From: Anaerofilum hominis | GTDB taxonomy: Bacteria > Bacillota > Clostridia > Oscillospirales > Ruminococcaceae | Direction: 5' to 3' | NCBI RefSeq assembly: GCF_014287275.1 | Contig: NZ_JACONZ010000004.1 | Coordinates: 248,001-312,000 of the forward strand | Length of the DNA stretch: 64,000 bases | Shown here: piece after piece, positions 24,871-33,646 of the stretch | Numbering within the stretch: the stretch's first letter is position 1 | How the letters are laid out: each line of letters begins with the position of its first letter | Translations under genes and position numbers: made by a program | The notes under the pieces: model-generated | What the model was told of the DNA's origin: nothing | The model's input: the letters and a program-made list of their open reading frames with translations, nothing else | Databases searched by the model: none

Positions 24871-25638
24871 GTGATCAAAAATATTGTCTTCGATCTCGGC
24901 GGCGTGGTCGTGGATTACGACCCCAAAGACTATCTGTACCGGCAGTTCAACGACCCACAGCTGGAAGAACTGCTTTATGACGCGATTTTCGGCAGCGAAG
25001 AGTGGAAAAAGCTGGACGCGGGCCTCATCACCCGCGCCCTTGCCGAACAGAAGATGCTGGCGGCCGCCGGCCCCCGCCGCTATGAGGCGCAGCTGGTGCT
25101 GGACGACTGGCGCGAGATGATGACCACCAAACTGGACACGGTCGAACTCATCACGGGCCTGAAAGCCGCGGGATACCACATTTATTTTCTGTCGAACCTG
25201 CCGGAGGACGTCTACCGGCTGTTCACCGAAAGGCGCAGGTTCATGCAGCTGTTTGAGGGGGGCATCCCCAGCTTTTCCGTCAAGCTGACAAAGCCGGACC
25301 GGCGGATCTTTGACCTGCTGCTCAAGACCTATGGTCTGCGGCCGGAAGAAACGGCGTTTGTGGACGACGGCAAAGAGAACATTGCGATGGCCCAAAAGCT
25401 GGGCATGACCGCGATCCCCTTTAAAAACGCCATGGATCTGCACAAGACCCTGGCTTTTCTCGGCGTGGCGGTGCCGGCAAAGCTGCGTCATGCCCCCCGG
25501 CCGAAAGCGCCGAAAAAGACAGGCCGCTGGCTGCGCAGAAAAAAGCGCCCGATCGCCCCGGCGGGGCAGGAAGCACCGCAGCAAACAGCCCCGCCGGCCG
25601 TCGATCTGCCTCTGGATGACGATGATGACGACATCTGA
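24871..25638 (+). CDS. HAD-superfamily phosphatase with charged C-terminal tail
   Basis: A 255-residue HAD hydrolase of the YihX/phosphoglucomutase-like group. Motif I reads VFDLGGVVVDYD (the usual catalytic DxD becomes D-L-G, as in many YihX-type proteins), motif II is FLSNLPE, motif III uses the lysine in KPDRRIF, and motif IV is AFVDDGKENI. The catalytic core ends near residue 205. It is followed by a basic, proline-rich stretch (KAPKKTGRWLRRKKRPI) and a C-terminus of consecutive aspartates (LPLDDDDDDI), which are not part of the fold. Start is GTG 24871. It is followed 47 bases later by the Sel1-repeat gene. The substrate is unknown. Confidence 0.85.
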   Translation: MIKNIVFDLGGVVVDYDPKDYLYRQFNDPQLEELLYDAIFGSEEWKKLDAGLITRALAEQKMLAAAGPRRYEAQLVLDDWREMMTTKLDTVELITGLKAAGYHIYFLSNLPEDVYRLFTERRRFMQLFEGGIPSFSVKLTKPDRRIFDLLLKTYGLRPEETAFVDDGKENIAMAQKLGMTAIPFKNAMDLHKTLAFLGVAVPAKLRHAPRPKAPKKTGRWLRRKKRPIAPAGQEAPQQTAPPAVDLPLDDDDDDI

Positions 25639-25685
25639 CCCCGCGGGCCGCTGCTGCGCACGGATGAAAAGAGAGGGTGAAACAA

Positions 25686-28580
25686 ATGGAGAATGCTACA
25701 CCCCGTTCCGGTGGGCAGGAGAAAGAAAATCCACAGAATATCGTGTTTATGAATACAGAGCTGATCCAGCGCGCGATCGAAGAGGTCCAAAGGTCCAAGG
25801 AGGACTTTGCCGATATGCTGGAGCAGGCAGAACTGGGGGACTCGTCTGTCCAGTACGACGTTGCCGTGCGCTACAACGAGGGGGACGGCGTCGGCAAAGA
25901 CCCGGAGCGGGCGTTTTACTGGTTCAGCGAGGCGGCGCTGCTGGGAGACGTGCGGGCCATCGCCGCGCTGGGCCGCTGTTATCAGTTCGGGGCCGGGGTA
26001 AAGCAGGACCTGGAAAAGGCGCGGGAGCAGTACGAGCTTGCCGCGGATCAGGATTACGCCCCGGCGCTCTGCGATCTGGGCCTGTGCTATGAAAACGGCA
26101 CGGGCGTGGCAAAGGATGAGGCCATGGCGGCGGAGCTTTACGCCCGCGCGGCGGAGCAGGAATATGCGCCCGGCCTTTGCTGCCTGGGCCTGTGCTATGA
26201 GATGGGCACCGGCGTGGAGATGGATAAACTGCACGCCACTGAGCTGTATGCGCAGTCAGCGGAACTGGGCTATGCGCCGGCCCAGTGCAACCTGGGATTT
26301 TGCCACCTGACCGGCATCGGCGTCCCGGTGGACGCCGGCAAGGCCGTACCGCTGTTCCGCAAAGCGGCGGAACAAAATTTTCCGCGGGCCATCGACCTGC
26401 TGGGAAACTGCTACTATGAGGGCGACGGGGTGGAACAGGACCGGCAGAAAGCCGCCGAGTGCTATGCCCGCGCGGCAGGGCTGGACTATGCGCCGGCCCA
26501 GTGCAACCTTGGCCTTTGCTATGAGCTTGGGCAGGGGGTGGAGCGCGACCCGGCCAGGGCTGCGGCTTGTTACATACAGTCGGCAAAGACCGGGCATGCC
26601 CCGGCCCAGTGCAACCTTGCAGTCTGCTACCTCAACGGCATCGGGGTGGAACGGAACGAGGCGGAGACCGTAAAATGGCTGGAAGCCGCGGCCGCGCAGG
26701 GGTTTCCCCGCGCGCTGGATCTGCTGGGCTTTTGCCTGCAGAACGCCGTGGGGACCCAGCGGGACGACGAGCGCGCCGTCCAGCTGTACACCCTCGCTGC
26801 GCGCCAGGGCTATGCCCCGGCCCAGTGCAGCCTGGGCCTGTGCTATGAAAACGGCACGGCGGTGCAGGAAGACGCCGGGCGCGCCGCCGCGCTGTACCAG
26901 CAGGCGGCGGATCAGGGCCATGCGCCCTCGCAGTGCAATCTGGCGGTTTGTTACCTCAATGGCAACGGTGTAGAGCGCAGCAGGGAAAAATGCGTGGAAT
27001 TGCTGCGGCAGGCCGCCGCGCAGGACTATCCGAGGGCCATCGATCTGCTGGGCTATTGTCATCAGTATGGCATCGGGGTGGAAAAGGACGATGCCAAAGC
27101 GGTGGAGCTGTACACGGCTGCAGCGGAGCGGGGGTTTGCCGCGGCCCAGTGCAATCTGGGGCTGTGTTATGAAAACGGCACCGGCGTGGAGATGGATAAG
27201 GCCAGGGCGGCGGAGCTGTACCGCCGCGCGGCGGACCAGGGCCATGCCCCGTCCCAGTGCAACCTGGGCTTCTGCTATCTTGTGGGGATCGGGCTGGAGC
27301 CCGACGCGGAGAAAGCCATCCCCTGGTTTGAAAAAGCGGCGGAACAGGGTTTCCCGCGCGCGCTGGACCTGCTGGGGGACTGCTGCAGCGAGGGCAGGGG
27401 GATACCGCAGGACAAAGAGCGCGCCTTTCAGCTTTACGAGCGCGCCGCCCAGCAGGACTATGCGCCCTCGCTGTGCAGTCTGGGCCTGTGCTATGAAAAT
27501 GGAGAGGGCACGGCGATGGACAAGGCGCGCGCGGTAGAGATGTACCGGAGCGCCTCCTACTTGGGACATGCGGCTTCGATGTGCAACCTGGGCTTTTGTT
27601 ATCTCACCGGCATCGGGATGGAGGCCGACCCGGGAAAAGCCCTGACCTGGCTGAAAAAAGCGGCGAAAAAAGGCTTTCCGCGCGCGCTGGACCTGTTGGG
27701 GGACTGTTACAGTGAGGGGCGCGGCGTGACGCGCGATCGGGTCGCGGGTTTCCGCTATTATCTGGAAAGCGCGGAACAGGGATATGTGCCCGCCCAGTGC
27801 GACGCTGGGTACTGCCTGCTGGAGGGGGAGGGCGTGGAAAAAGACCCCGCCGGCGCGGTAGTATGGCTGGAAAAAGCCGCCCAAAAGGACTATCCCCGCG
27901 CCCAAAGCCTGCTGGCGCGCTGCTATAAGACCGGGGACGGGGTAGAGCGGGATTTTGAAAAGGCTCTGGAGTGGTACCGCAGGGCTGCGGATCAGGGCTA
28001 TGCCCCGGCCCAGTGCAATCTGGGGCGCTGCTATGAACGGGGCGAATGCGGCCTCGCCCGTGACTATGAAGAGGCGGCCCGTCTGTACCGGCTGGCCGCA
28101 GAGCAGGGCGACGCGGCGGCGCAGAACAATTTGGGGCATTTTTATTACAACGGTTACGGAGTCGAAAAGAACTATGCCCTTGCCGTCCAGTGGTTTGAAA
28201 AGGCGGCGCGCCACGGCCTGACCTCGGCGCTTTATAATCTGGGGCTCTGCTATGAAAAGGGGACCGGGGTGTCCCAGGACAAGGCGACGGCCGCGGAGTT
28301 TTACGCCAAGGCGGCGGACCAGGGCGACCAAGACGCCATGTTCAAGCTGGGCTGCTGGCACCGGGACGGCGAGGCGGGATTTGTGCCGGATATAAAAAAG
28401 GCGCGCGAATACCTGCAGCGCGCCCGGGAAGCGGGACATAATCTGGCGGCGGCGGAACTGGAAAAACTGGAGGGCGGCGAAGCAGCGGAGCAGGAAAAGA
28501 CCGTCCGCCAGCAGGCGCCGCAGCCTGCCCAAAAGAAAAGATCCCTGCTGCACCGCCTTTTTGGCAGGGGTGAAAAATAG
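25686..28580 (+). CDS. giant Sel1-like repeat protein, 24 repeats
   Basis: A 964-residue protein made almost entirely of Sel1-like repeats (TPR-related 36-residue helix-turn-helix units). I count 24 full units plus a partial one, nearly all exactly 36 residues. There is no signal peptide or membrane segment, so it is probably cytosolic. The N-terminal 40 residues and the C-terminal 50 (ending KKRSLLHRLFGRGEK, very basic) lie outside the array. Each repeat carries Cys in the LGxCY position and many have a second in the preceding QCNLG. The repeats follow a three-unit order: (H/Y)APxQCNLGFC, then (F/Y)PRAxDLLGxC, then YAPxQCxLGLC. The array probably forms a superhelical scaffold for protein binding; no catalytic domain is visible. 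Start: ATG 25686 with AGAGAGGG upstream, with GTG 25677 as alternative. Confidence 0.93.
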   Translation: MENATPRSGGQEKENPQNIVFMNTELIQRAIEEVQRSKEDFADMLEQAELGDSSVQYDVAVRYNEGDGVGKDPERAFYWFSEAALLGDVRAIAALGRCYQFGAGVKQDLEKAREQYELAADQDYAPALCDLGLCYENGTGVAKDEAMAAELYARAAEQEYAPGLCCLGLCYEMGTGVEMDKLHATELYAQSAELGYAPAQCNLGFCHLTGIGVPVDAGKAVPLFRKAAEQNFPRAIDLLGNCYYEGDGVEQDRQKAAECYARAAGLDYAPAQCNLGLCYELGQGVERDPARAAACYIQSAKTGHAPAQCNLAVCYLNGIGVERNEAETVKWLEAAAAQGFPRALDLLGFCLQNAVGTQRDDERAVQLYTLAARQGYAPAQCSLGLCYENGTAVQEDAGRAAALYQQAADQGHAPSQCNLAVCYLNGNGVERSREKCVELLRQAAAQDYPRAIDLLGYCHQYGIGVEKDDAKAVELYTAAAERGFAAAQCNLGLCYENGTGVEMDKARAAELYRRAADQGHAPSQCNLGFCYLVGIGLEPDAEKAIPWFEKAAEQGFPRALDLLGDCCSEGRGIPQDKERAFQLYERAAQQDYAPSLCSLGLCYENGEGTAMDKARAVEMYRSASYLGHAASMCNLGFCYLTGIGMEADPGKALTWLKKAAKKGFPRALDLLGDCYSEGRGVTRDRVAGFRYYLESAEQGYVPAQCDAGYCLLEGEGVEKDPAGAVVWLEKAAQKDYPRAQSLLARCYKTGDGVERDFEKALEWYRRAADQGYAPAQCNLGRCYERGECGLARDYEEAARLYRLAAEQGDAAAQNNLGHFYYNGYGVEKNYALAVQWFEKAARHGLTSALYNLGLCYEKGTGVSQDKATAAEFYAKAADQGDQDAMFKLGCWHRDGEAGFVPDIKKAREYLQRAREAGHNLAAAELEKLEGGEAAEQEKTVRQQAPQPAQKKRSLLHRLFGRGEK

Positions 28581-28670
28581 CCGCTGTGCGGCTATTTTTT
28601 TATTGCTATGCAATAAAAAACAACTTGTCTTGATGGACCCGTCCCCGCCGCTGCGTGGGGGTATCATCTG
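28573..28670 (+). repeat. copy D of the dispersed palindromic repeat; includes the Sel1 gene terminator
   Basis: AAAATAGCCGCTGTGCGGCTATTTTTTT overlaps the stop codon of the Sel1 gene and acts as its terminator. It is followed by TTTATTGCTATGCAATAAA and ACTTGTCTTGATGGACCC, matching the repeat units at 10.8-11.05 kb. Confidence 0.8.
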
Positions 28671-28870
28671 AAAAAAACAGGAGCCGCAGGCCGGGAAACG
28701 GACCGCGGGGTTGATAAAAAGTTGATTTTCAGGGAGTAAAATAGCCGCGGTGCGGAAAGACGGGGCTTCCCCCGGCACCCGCCCTGCCGGGACGCCGTGC
28801 GGCGGGAGGTGGTGAAGCGCTGCCGGGGCCGGCCCTGAGAAAGCTGCGCAGCGAAAGGAGAAAGAGCAAA

Positions 28871-29551
28871 ATGCCGTACAAATTGCTGGTGGCGGATGAC
28901 GAGGCGCCGCTGCGCGCCCTGCTGCAGGACGCGTTTTCCATGCTGGGCTACACGGTGTTCTGCGCGGCCAGCGGCCGCGAGGCCGTCGCCCTGGCAGGGC
29001 AGAGGCCGGACCTGATCCTGCTGGACGTCAATATGCCGGATATGGACGGGTTTGAAGTGTGCCGGCGCATCCGCGAACATGTGGCCTGCCCGATCCTGTT
29101 TCTCACCGCCCGGGTGGAGGATGCGGATAAGATCGAAGGGTTTTCGGCAGGCGGCGACGACTATGTCCTGAAGCCCTTTTCTCTGGACGAGCTGGAAGCC
29201 CGGGTGGCGGCACATCTGCGCCGCCAGCAGCGAGCGGCCGCACACCCCCTGGCACAGGTGCGCTTTGAGGACGACCTTGCCGTCGACTACGCCGCCCACG
29301 CCGTCACCTGCGGCGGCAGGCCGGTCCCACTGGCCAAAAAAGAATATGAGATATTGGAACTGCTCTCCCGCCACGCGGGCCAGATCTTTGACCGGGAACG
29401 CATCTATGAGGCCCTGTGGGGCTGCGAGGCGGAGGGCTCGTCGGCGGTGGTGGCGGAACACATCAAACGGCTGCGGGCAAAACTGGCGGCCGCGGGCGCA
29501 AGGGAACATATCGAGACGAAATGGGGGATGGGCTACCGTTGGATAAGATAA
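28871..29551 (+). CDS. OmpR/PhoB-family response regulator
   Basis: A 226-residue two-domain regulator. The receiver domain has the acidic pair D9-D10, phosphoacceptor D52 in LILLDVNMPDMDG, the T of FLTAR and K of LKPF. The C-terminal winged helix carries the PLAKKEYEILELL and TKWGMGYRWIR landmarks. An AAAGGAGAAAGAGC site precedes the ATG. The histidine kinase gene starts within its last codons, so the two form one system, and the ABC transporter genes immediately downstream are the likely target. Confidence 0.95.
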   Translation: MPYKLLVADDEAPLRALLQDAFSMLGYTVFCAASGREAVALAGQRPDLILLDVNMPDMDGFEVCRRIREHVACPILFLTARVEDADKIEGFSAGGDDYVLKPFSLDELEARVAAHLRRQQRAAAHPLAQVRFEDDLAVDYAAHAVTCGGRPVPLAKKEYEILELLSRHAGQIFDRERIYEALWGCEAEGSSAVVAEHIKRLRAKLAAAGAREHIETKWGMGYRWIR

Positions 29552-30822
29552 AGCGCGCCTCCTCCCTCAAGTGGAGTTTTGCACAGTACCTGATCGTTTG
29601 CCTGATCGCGGCGGGGCTGCTGTGTATCCTGACTGCAGTTCCCTGTGAGATGACGCGCAATGCGCTGGGAGAAAAATATCGCGATTATTATGAGAGCGAC
29701 GCCTTTCTCTGGTCTTATGTCGTGGATGAAAACGGCGATATGGTCGGCAGGACCCGCATCGGGATTACTGCGCCGGACGGGTCGGCATTGACGCTGGAGG
29801 ACTATATGGAACCCCGGGACCGGGTGGTCTACACGCTGCTCCGGTACTATCCGCTGCTGATGCCCCTGTATTTTACAGCCAGCGTCGCGGTGACCAGCAT
29901 CCTGTTCTACCGGCGCAGGCTGAAGCGGCCGCTGGAAGTGCTGGACGCGGCTGCGGGACGCATTGCGGCGGGGGAATTGGAGTTTGCGGTGGAGGTGCCG
30001 GGGCAGGACGAGCTGCACCGGCTGGGGGAATCTTTTGAGACGATGCGCGCGGCGCTTGCGGAAAACAGCCGCGAGCTGTGGCGCACGCTGGAGGACAGCC
30101 GAAAAATGCAGGCGGCGTTTGCCCATGACCTGCGCACGCCGCTGACCGTGCTGCGGGGGTATGACGAGTTTTTGATGAGATACCAGGGACGCCTGCCGGC
30201 GGAGAAGGTCCGCCAGACACTGGAGACCATGCACGCCAGCATCGACCGGCTGGAGAACTATGCCCAGCGGATGGGCGCGGCGCAAAAGCTGGAACGGCTG
30301 CCCCTGCACAGAGCGGAGACCGGCCTTGCAGCGCTGGCCGCAGAGCTGGCGCGGGACGGGGCGGTCCTCTGCGGCCGGCGCTGCGGCTTTGAAATGAAAG
30401 CGGAGCGGCTTTTTGGCACGGCGGCGCTGGACGCGGCGCTTGTGCGCGAAGTGTTTGAAAACCTGGTCTCCAACGCGGCCCGCTGCGCCGCGGGGCGGGT
30501 GGAAGCGGCGTGCGCGTATGATGGAAGCTGTCTGAGCATCCGGGTGCGGGACGACGGGCCGGGGTTTTCCGCCTCTGCGCTGGCCCATGCGCAGGAGGCG
30601 TTCTGGCGCGGGGAGGAGGCGGGAGACGGCCACTTTGGCCTGGGGCTGCATCTGTGCGCGGTGCTTTGTCAAAAGCATGGCGGCGCGCTGGTCCTGGGGG
30701 CCGCGCCCGGCGGGGGCGCCGAGGTCCGGGCCACGTTTGCCGCAGAGCCGGGAGAGGCTGCGCCCGGCCTGCCGGACACGGTGCGGCAAGAAAAAAGATC
30801 CCGGGAAAAAGAGAATAGATAA
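29521..30822 (+). CDS. membrane sensor histidine kinase, partner of the upstream regulator
   Basis: A 433-residue kinase with two membrane helices (about residues 25-43 and 114-134), an extracytoplasmic loop of about 70 residues between them, a HAMP-like linker (FYRRRLKRPLEVLDAAAGRIAAGE), the H box FAHDLRTPL with H202, and a C-terminal ATPase with N box NLVSNAARC, G1 DDGPGFS and G2 GLGLHLCAVLCQKHGG. ATG 29521 overlaps the regulator by 31 bases; a TTG at 29539 with GGGGATGGG upstream is an alternative start. The regulator-kinase-ABC layout resembles systems that sense and export membrane-active peptides, but the ligand is unknown. Confidence 0.94.
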   Translation: MGDGLPLDKIKRASSLKWSFAQYLIVCLIAAGLLCILTAVPCEMTRNALGEKYRDYYESDAFLWSYVVDENGDMVGRTRIGITAPDGSALTLEDYMEPRDRVVYTLLRYYPLLMPLYFTASVAVTSILFYRRRLKRPLEVLDAAAGRIAAGELEFAVEVPGQDELHRLGESFETMRAALAENSRELWRTLEDSRKMQAAFAHDLRTPLTVLRGYDEFLMRYQGRLPAEKVRQTLETMHASIDRLENYAQRMGAAQKLERLPLHRAETGLAALAAELARDGAVLCGRRCGFEMKAERLFGTAALDAALVREVFENLVSNAARCAAGRVEAACAYDGSCLSIRVRDDGPGFSASALAHAQEAFWRGEEAGDGHFGLGLHLCAVLCQKHGGALVLGAAPGGGAEVRATFAAEPGEAAPGLPDTVRQEKRSREKENR

Positions 30823-30842
30823 AAAGTTTAAGATCACCTGTT

Positions 30843-30873
30843 ACACTCTTCTCAGTTCAAATGAGGAGAGTGT
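30843..30873 (+). promoter_or_regulatory. hairpin covering the ribosome-binding site of the ABC ATPase gene
   Basis: ACACTCTTCTCA pairs with TGAGGAGAGTGT (11 of 12) around a 7-nt loop. The 3' arm contains the Shine-Dalgarno sequence AGGAGAG, and the ATG follows at 30880. In RNA the fold would hide the ribosome site. There is no T run directly at the stem, so this is less likely to be a terminator. Confidence 0.5.
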
Positions 30874-30879
30874 TATTTT

Positions 30880-31764
30880 ATGCCGGAAACCATGATCGAG
30901 ATCGAAGATCTGTGCCAGAGCTATGGGCGCAAGGTGGCGGTGGACCATCTGACGCTGCACATCCCCAGGGGCATGTTCGGCCTGCTGGGGCCCAACGGCG
31001 CGGGCAAGACAACGCTCATGCGCACCATCGCCGCGCTGATGCGCTGCCAGCAGGGCGCAGTGACCGTCTGCGGCGCATCGGTGCAAAAGCCCGCCGCCGT
31101 ACGCCCCCACATCGGCTATCTGCCGCAGGATTTCGCCCTTTACCCCAATATGACCGCCGAGGGAGCGCTGCAGTATCTGGGGCTGCTGTCCGGCCTGAGC
31201 GCCGCCTGCCGCCGCGCCCGCATCCCGGCCCTGCTGGAGCAGATGAATCTGGCGGAGCAGGCGCACAAACGGGTGCGGGCGCTGTCGGGCGGCATGCTGC
31301 GCCGGCTGGGCATTGCACAGGCGCTGCTGCACGACCCCGAGGTGCTGATCCTCGACGAGCCCACCGCCGGGCTGGACCCGGAGGAGCGCGTGCGGCTGCG
31401 GGCGCTGCTGGGCGAACTGGCGGAGCAAAAGACAGTGCTGCTCTCCACCCATGTGGTGGGGGACATCGAGGCCTCGTGCGGAGAGGTCGCCGTGATGGAC
31501 GGCGGCAGGCTGGTCTATTGCGGCGCTGTGGAGGCTCTGCGCCGGCGCGCGCAGGGAAAGGTATATGAAACGGAGCTGTCCCACGGGAGCCTGGCGGCTT
31601 TCCGGGCGCACCACCCGGTCACCGCGGTGAGCGGGACCGGCAAAAGCTGCACGGTGCGGTTCCTTGCGCCGGAGGAGGACCCCTGCATCGGCCGGCCCTG
31701 TGAGCCGAGCGTGGAGGACGCGTATCTGCTCTGCGTACACGCGGCGGGAGGTGAGAGACAATGA
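30880..31764 (+). CDS. ABC transporter ATP-binding protein
   Basis: A 294-residue ABC-2-type ATPase. Walker A is GPNGAGKT at residues 37-44, the Q-loop is LPQDFALYPNMT, the signature is LSGGMLRRLGIAQALL, Walker B is LILDEPTAGLDP, and the switch histidine is in STHVVGD. The 70-residue C-terminal extension is typical of bacteriocin/antibiotic exporters of this class. It is followed by two membrane-protein genes that overlap it or one another by a few bases, so the three genes form one transporter unit downstream of the two-component system. Confidence 0.95.
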   Translation: MPETMIEIEDLCQSYGRKVAVDHLTLHIPRGMFGLLGPNGAGKTTLMRTIAALMRCQQGAVTVCGASVQKPAAVRPHIGYLPQDFALYPNMTAEGALQYLGLLSGLSAACRRARIPALLEQMNLAEQAHKRVRALSGGMLRRLGIAQALLHDPEVLILDEPTAGLDPEERVRLRALLGELAEQKTVLLSTHVVGDIEASCGEVAVMDGGRLVYCGAVEALRRRAQGKVYETELSHGSLAAFRAHHPVTAVSGTGKSCTVRFLAPEEDPCIGRPCEPSVEDAYLLCVHAAGGERQ

Positions 31765-33065
31765 AACTGTTCCTGACAGAGTGCAGACGACTGCTGCACA
31801 GTGCCGTCTACTGGCTGACCCTGCTGTGCCTGGTGTTTTTTCTGGCGAGTCAGGGGGTCCTGCCCGACGACAAAACGATCGAGGAACCGCAGCCGGGGGC
31901 GGAGCAGTCGGTCCTGGTGCCATCCAATGACCCGGCGCTGATCATGCCGGAGGCGGTGTCGGCGCTTTATGAGGGCTTTGTGTCCAATAACTTTTCCACC
32001 TATCCCCACGGCCTCATCAAACATGTAAAGCTGACTGCGGCAAAGCAGGGCCAGCTGGCGCAGCTTCTGGCCCAGCTGACGGGGCTCAGCGCAGAGGAAC
32101 TGCTGGCGGCCGCAAACGCGGAGGGGGGCCAAAGCGGGGCGTTTGCCGTGGGCGGGGACGACCTGCAGCTGAACCCGGACGGAAGCGTCACCATCACCGG
32201 CGGCGCAGCATCGGCCGCCGCGCCGGACGGCCCCGGCAGCGCCGGCGTGCCGCTGCGGGCGGGGCTGGCGTGGGAGGAGTTCACCGGCCTGATGGAACAG
32301 GCGGACCGGCTGCTGGGCGGGGGTTCCGACTGGGCGGTGGACGGGCTTTCCGGTTACGGACGGGTGCCTGCCACCTATGACGCCCTGCTGGAAGAGTATC
32401 AGGCAAGCCTTGCCCACGACCGCTATACCGGCGCCCATGCCCGCCTGTTCTGCGATTATGCGGTGTGCATGCTCTCTCTTCTCCCGGCCTTTACCGCCGC
32501 CGCATTTTTCTGGCAGGACCGCCGGAGGATCGCGCCGGTGTTGTACACCCGCAGGGTGTCGGGGGCGGCGCTCATCTGCGCGCGTTTTTTGGCCCTGGTG
32601 GCGTTGCAGTTCCTGCCCGTGCTGCTGCTGGGCGGCTGGCTGACCGTTCACTATGCCGCGGTCTACGGGGCCGCCGCCATAAGCTGGACAGCTTTCTTTA
32701 CCACCTCCGTTTTCTGGCTGCTGCCCACGCTGCTGCTGGTCACCGCTCTGTCCCTGCTGGTCACAGTGGCCACGGGCACCCCTGCCGCGGTGGCTCTGCA
32801 GGCGCTGTGGTGGTTCAGCGAGCTGATGGGCGGCACGGGCGGTCTGTCGGACGGCAGCACCTATGGCTCGCTGCTGGCGCCGCGCCACAACTCGCTGGGG
32901 CAGTATCTTGTGTTCCAGCAGCAGCTGCCCCGGCTTGCAGGGGGGCGGCTTCTGGCCGCCGTGCTGGCGGTGCTGCTGACGGCGGCGGCCGTCGCCGTGT
33001 TCGAGAGGAAAAGAAAGGGGGGCTTTTCATGGCACGGGCGCTTTGCATCTGCCGCACGCAGCTGA
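31761..33065 (+). CDS. ABC-2-like membrane protein with large extracytoplasmic domain
   Basis: A 434-residue protein that overlaps the ATPase stop by 4 bases. One N-terminal membrane helix (LHSAVYWLTLLCLVFFLASQ) is followed by about 190 residues outside the membrane, acidic and Ala/Gly-rich with no cysteines, and then six more helices in the C-terminal half (from CDYAVCMLSLLPAFTAAAFFW). The layout is that of ABC-2 permeases in which the first extracellular loop is expanded. Substrate unknown. The next permease starts within its last 37 bases. Confidence 0.8.
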   Translation: MKLFLTECRRLLHSAVYWLTLLCLVFFLASQGVLPDDKTIEEPQPGAEQSVLVPSNDPALIMPEAVSALYEGFVSNNFSTYPHGLIKHVKLTAAKQGQLAQLLAQLTGLSAEELLAAANAEGGQSGAFAVGGDDLQLNPDGSVTITGGAASAAAPDGPGSAGVPLRAGLAWEEFTGLMEQADRLLGGGSDWAVDGLSGYGRVPATYDALLEEYQASLAHDRYTGAHARLFCDYAVCMLSLLPAFTAAAFFWQDRRRIAPVLYTRRVSGAALICARFLALVALQFLPVLLLGGWLTVHYAAVYGAAAISWTAFFTTSVFWLLPTLLLVTALSLLVTVATGTPAAVALQALWWFSELMGGTGGLSDGSTYGSLLAPRHNSLGQYLVFQQQLPRLAGGRLLAAVLAVLLTAAAVAVFERKRKGGFSWHGRFASAARS

Positions 33066-33646
33066 CCCGCCTCTGCCTGCTGCCCCTGCTGGGGGCGGTG
33101 GGGTTTTGGCTGCTGATCCCCGCGCTGTTCGGCACCGCCATGCTGGACGAAAGGGCGGCGGCGCTGGTGCTGGAGGGCGTCTTTCCGCTTGCCGGAGCGC
33201 TGCTGCTGACCCCGCTGTTCGCGCCGGAGCGCCGCCCCGGCCTGCTGGACTGCGTGGCCGCCCGGCGGGCGTCCCACCTGTGGGTCTGCGGGCTGAGGGC
33301 CGCCGCGATGCTGGGCGCGCTGGCGGTGCTGGACGTGGGGCTGTGGCTGTTCATGGCCGCCCAGGGGTGCGCCGTCTCGGCGGGGCATCTGGCGGCGGGG
33401 TTTGCAAACGGGCTGGCGCTGGGCGCGCTGGGGGCGCTGGCCTCGGCCCTGTCCTCCAGCGAGATCGCGGGGGCGCTGGCGGCGCTTGGCTGGTATACGA
33501 TGGACTTTTTTTCAAACAGCTGCGGGAATGCCTCTCTCTTCCTGCTGTCGCGCGGCCGGGGCGCGCCGAAGCTTTTGGTGCTGGCGGCTGGGCTGCTGCT
33601 GCTCGGGTCGGCTCTCGCGGTGTTTCACCGGCGTATGCGCCGGTGA
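33029..33646 (+). CDS. small membrane protein, probable second ABC permease subunit
   Basis: A 205-residue protein with about six membrane helices, preceded by AAAGGGGGG inside the upstream gene (37-base overlap). It has no family motif I can name; position, size and hydrophobicity suggest the partner permease of the ABC-2 unit. The stop codon lies within the palindrome TTTCACCGGCG-TATG-CGCCGGTGAAA, which has no T run. The following 33647-33826 holds no gene that I can support. Confidence 0.7.
   Translation: MARALCICRTQLTRLCLLPLLGAVGFWLLIPALFGTAMLDERAAALVLEGVFPLAGALLLTPLFAPERRPGLLDCVAARRASHLWVCGLRAAAMLGALAVLDVGLWLFMAAQGCAVSAGHLAAGFANGLALGALGALASALSSSEIAGALAALGWYTMDFFSNSCGNASLFLLSRGRGAPKLLVLAAGLLLLGSALAVFHRRMRR

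Noticed and set aside
24871..25638. HAD gene as a beta-phosphoglucomutase
   Set aside because: Motif I is DLGG, not DxDG, and the cap domain is short; only the general HAD assignment is supported.
25686..28580. Repeat array as a CRISPR or satellite
   Set aside because: The repetition is in-frame coding sequence for Sel1 units with no short identical direct repeats and spacers. No CRISPR array was seen anywhere in the window.
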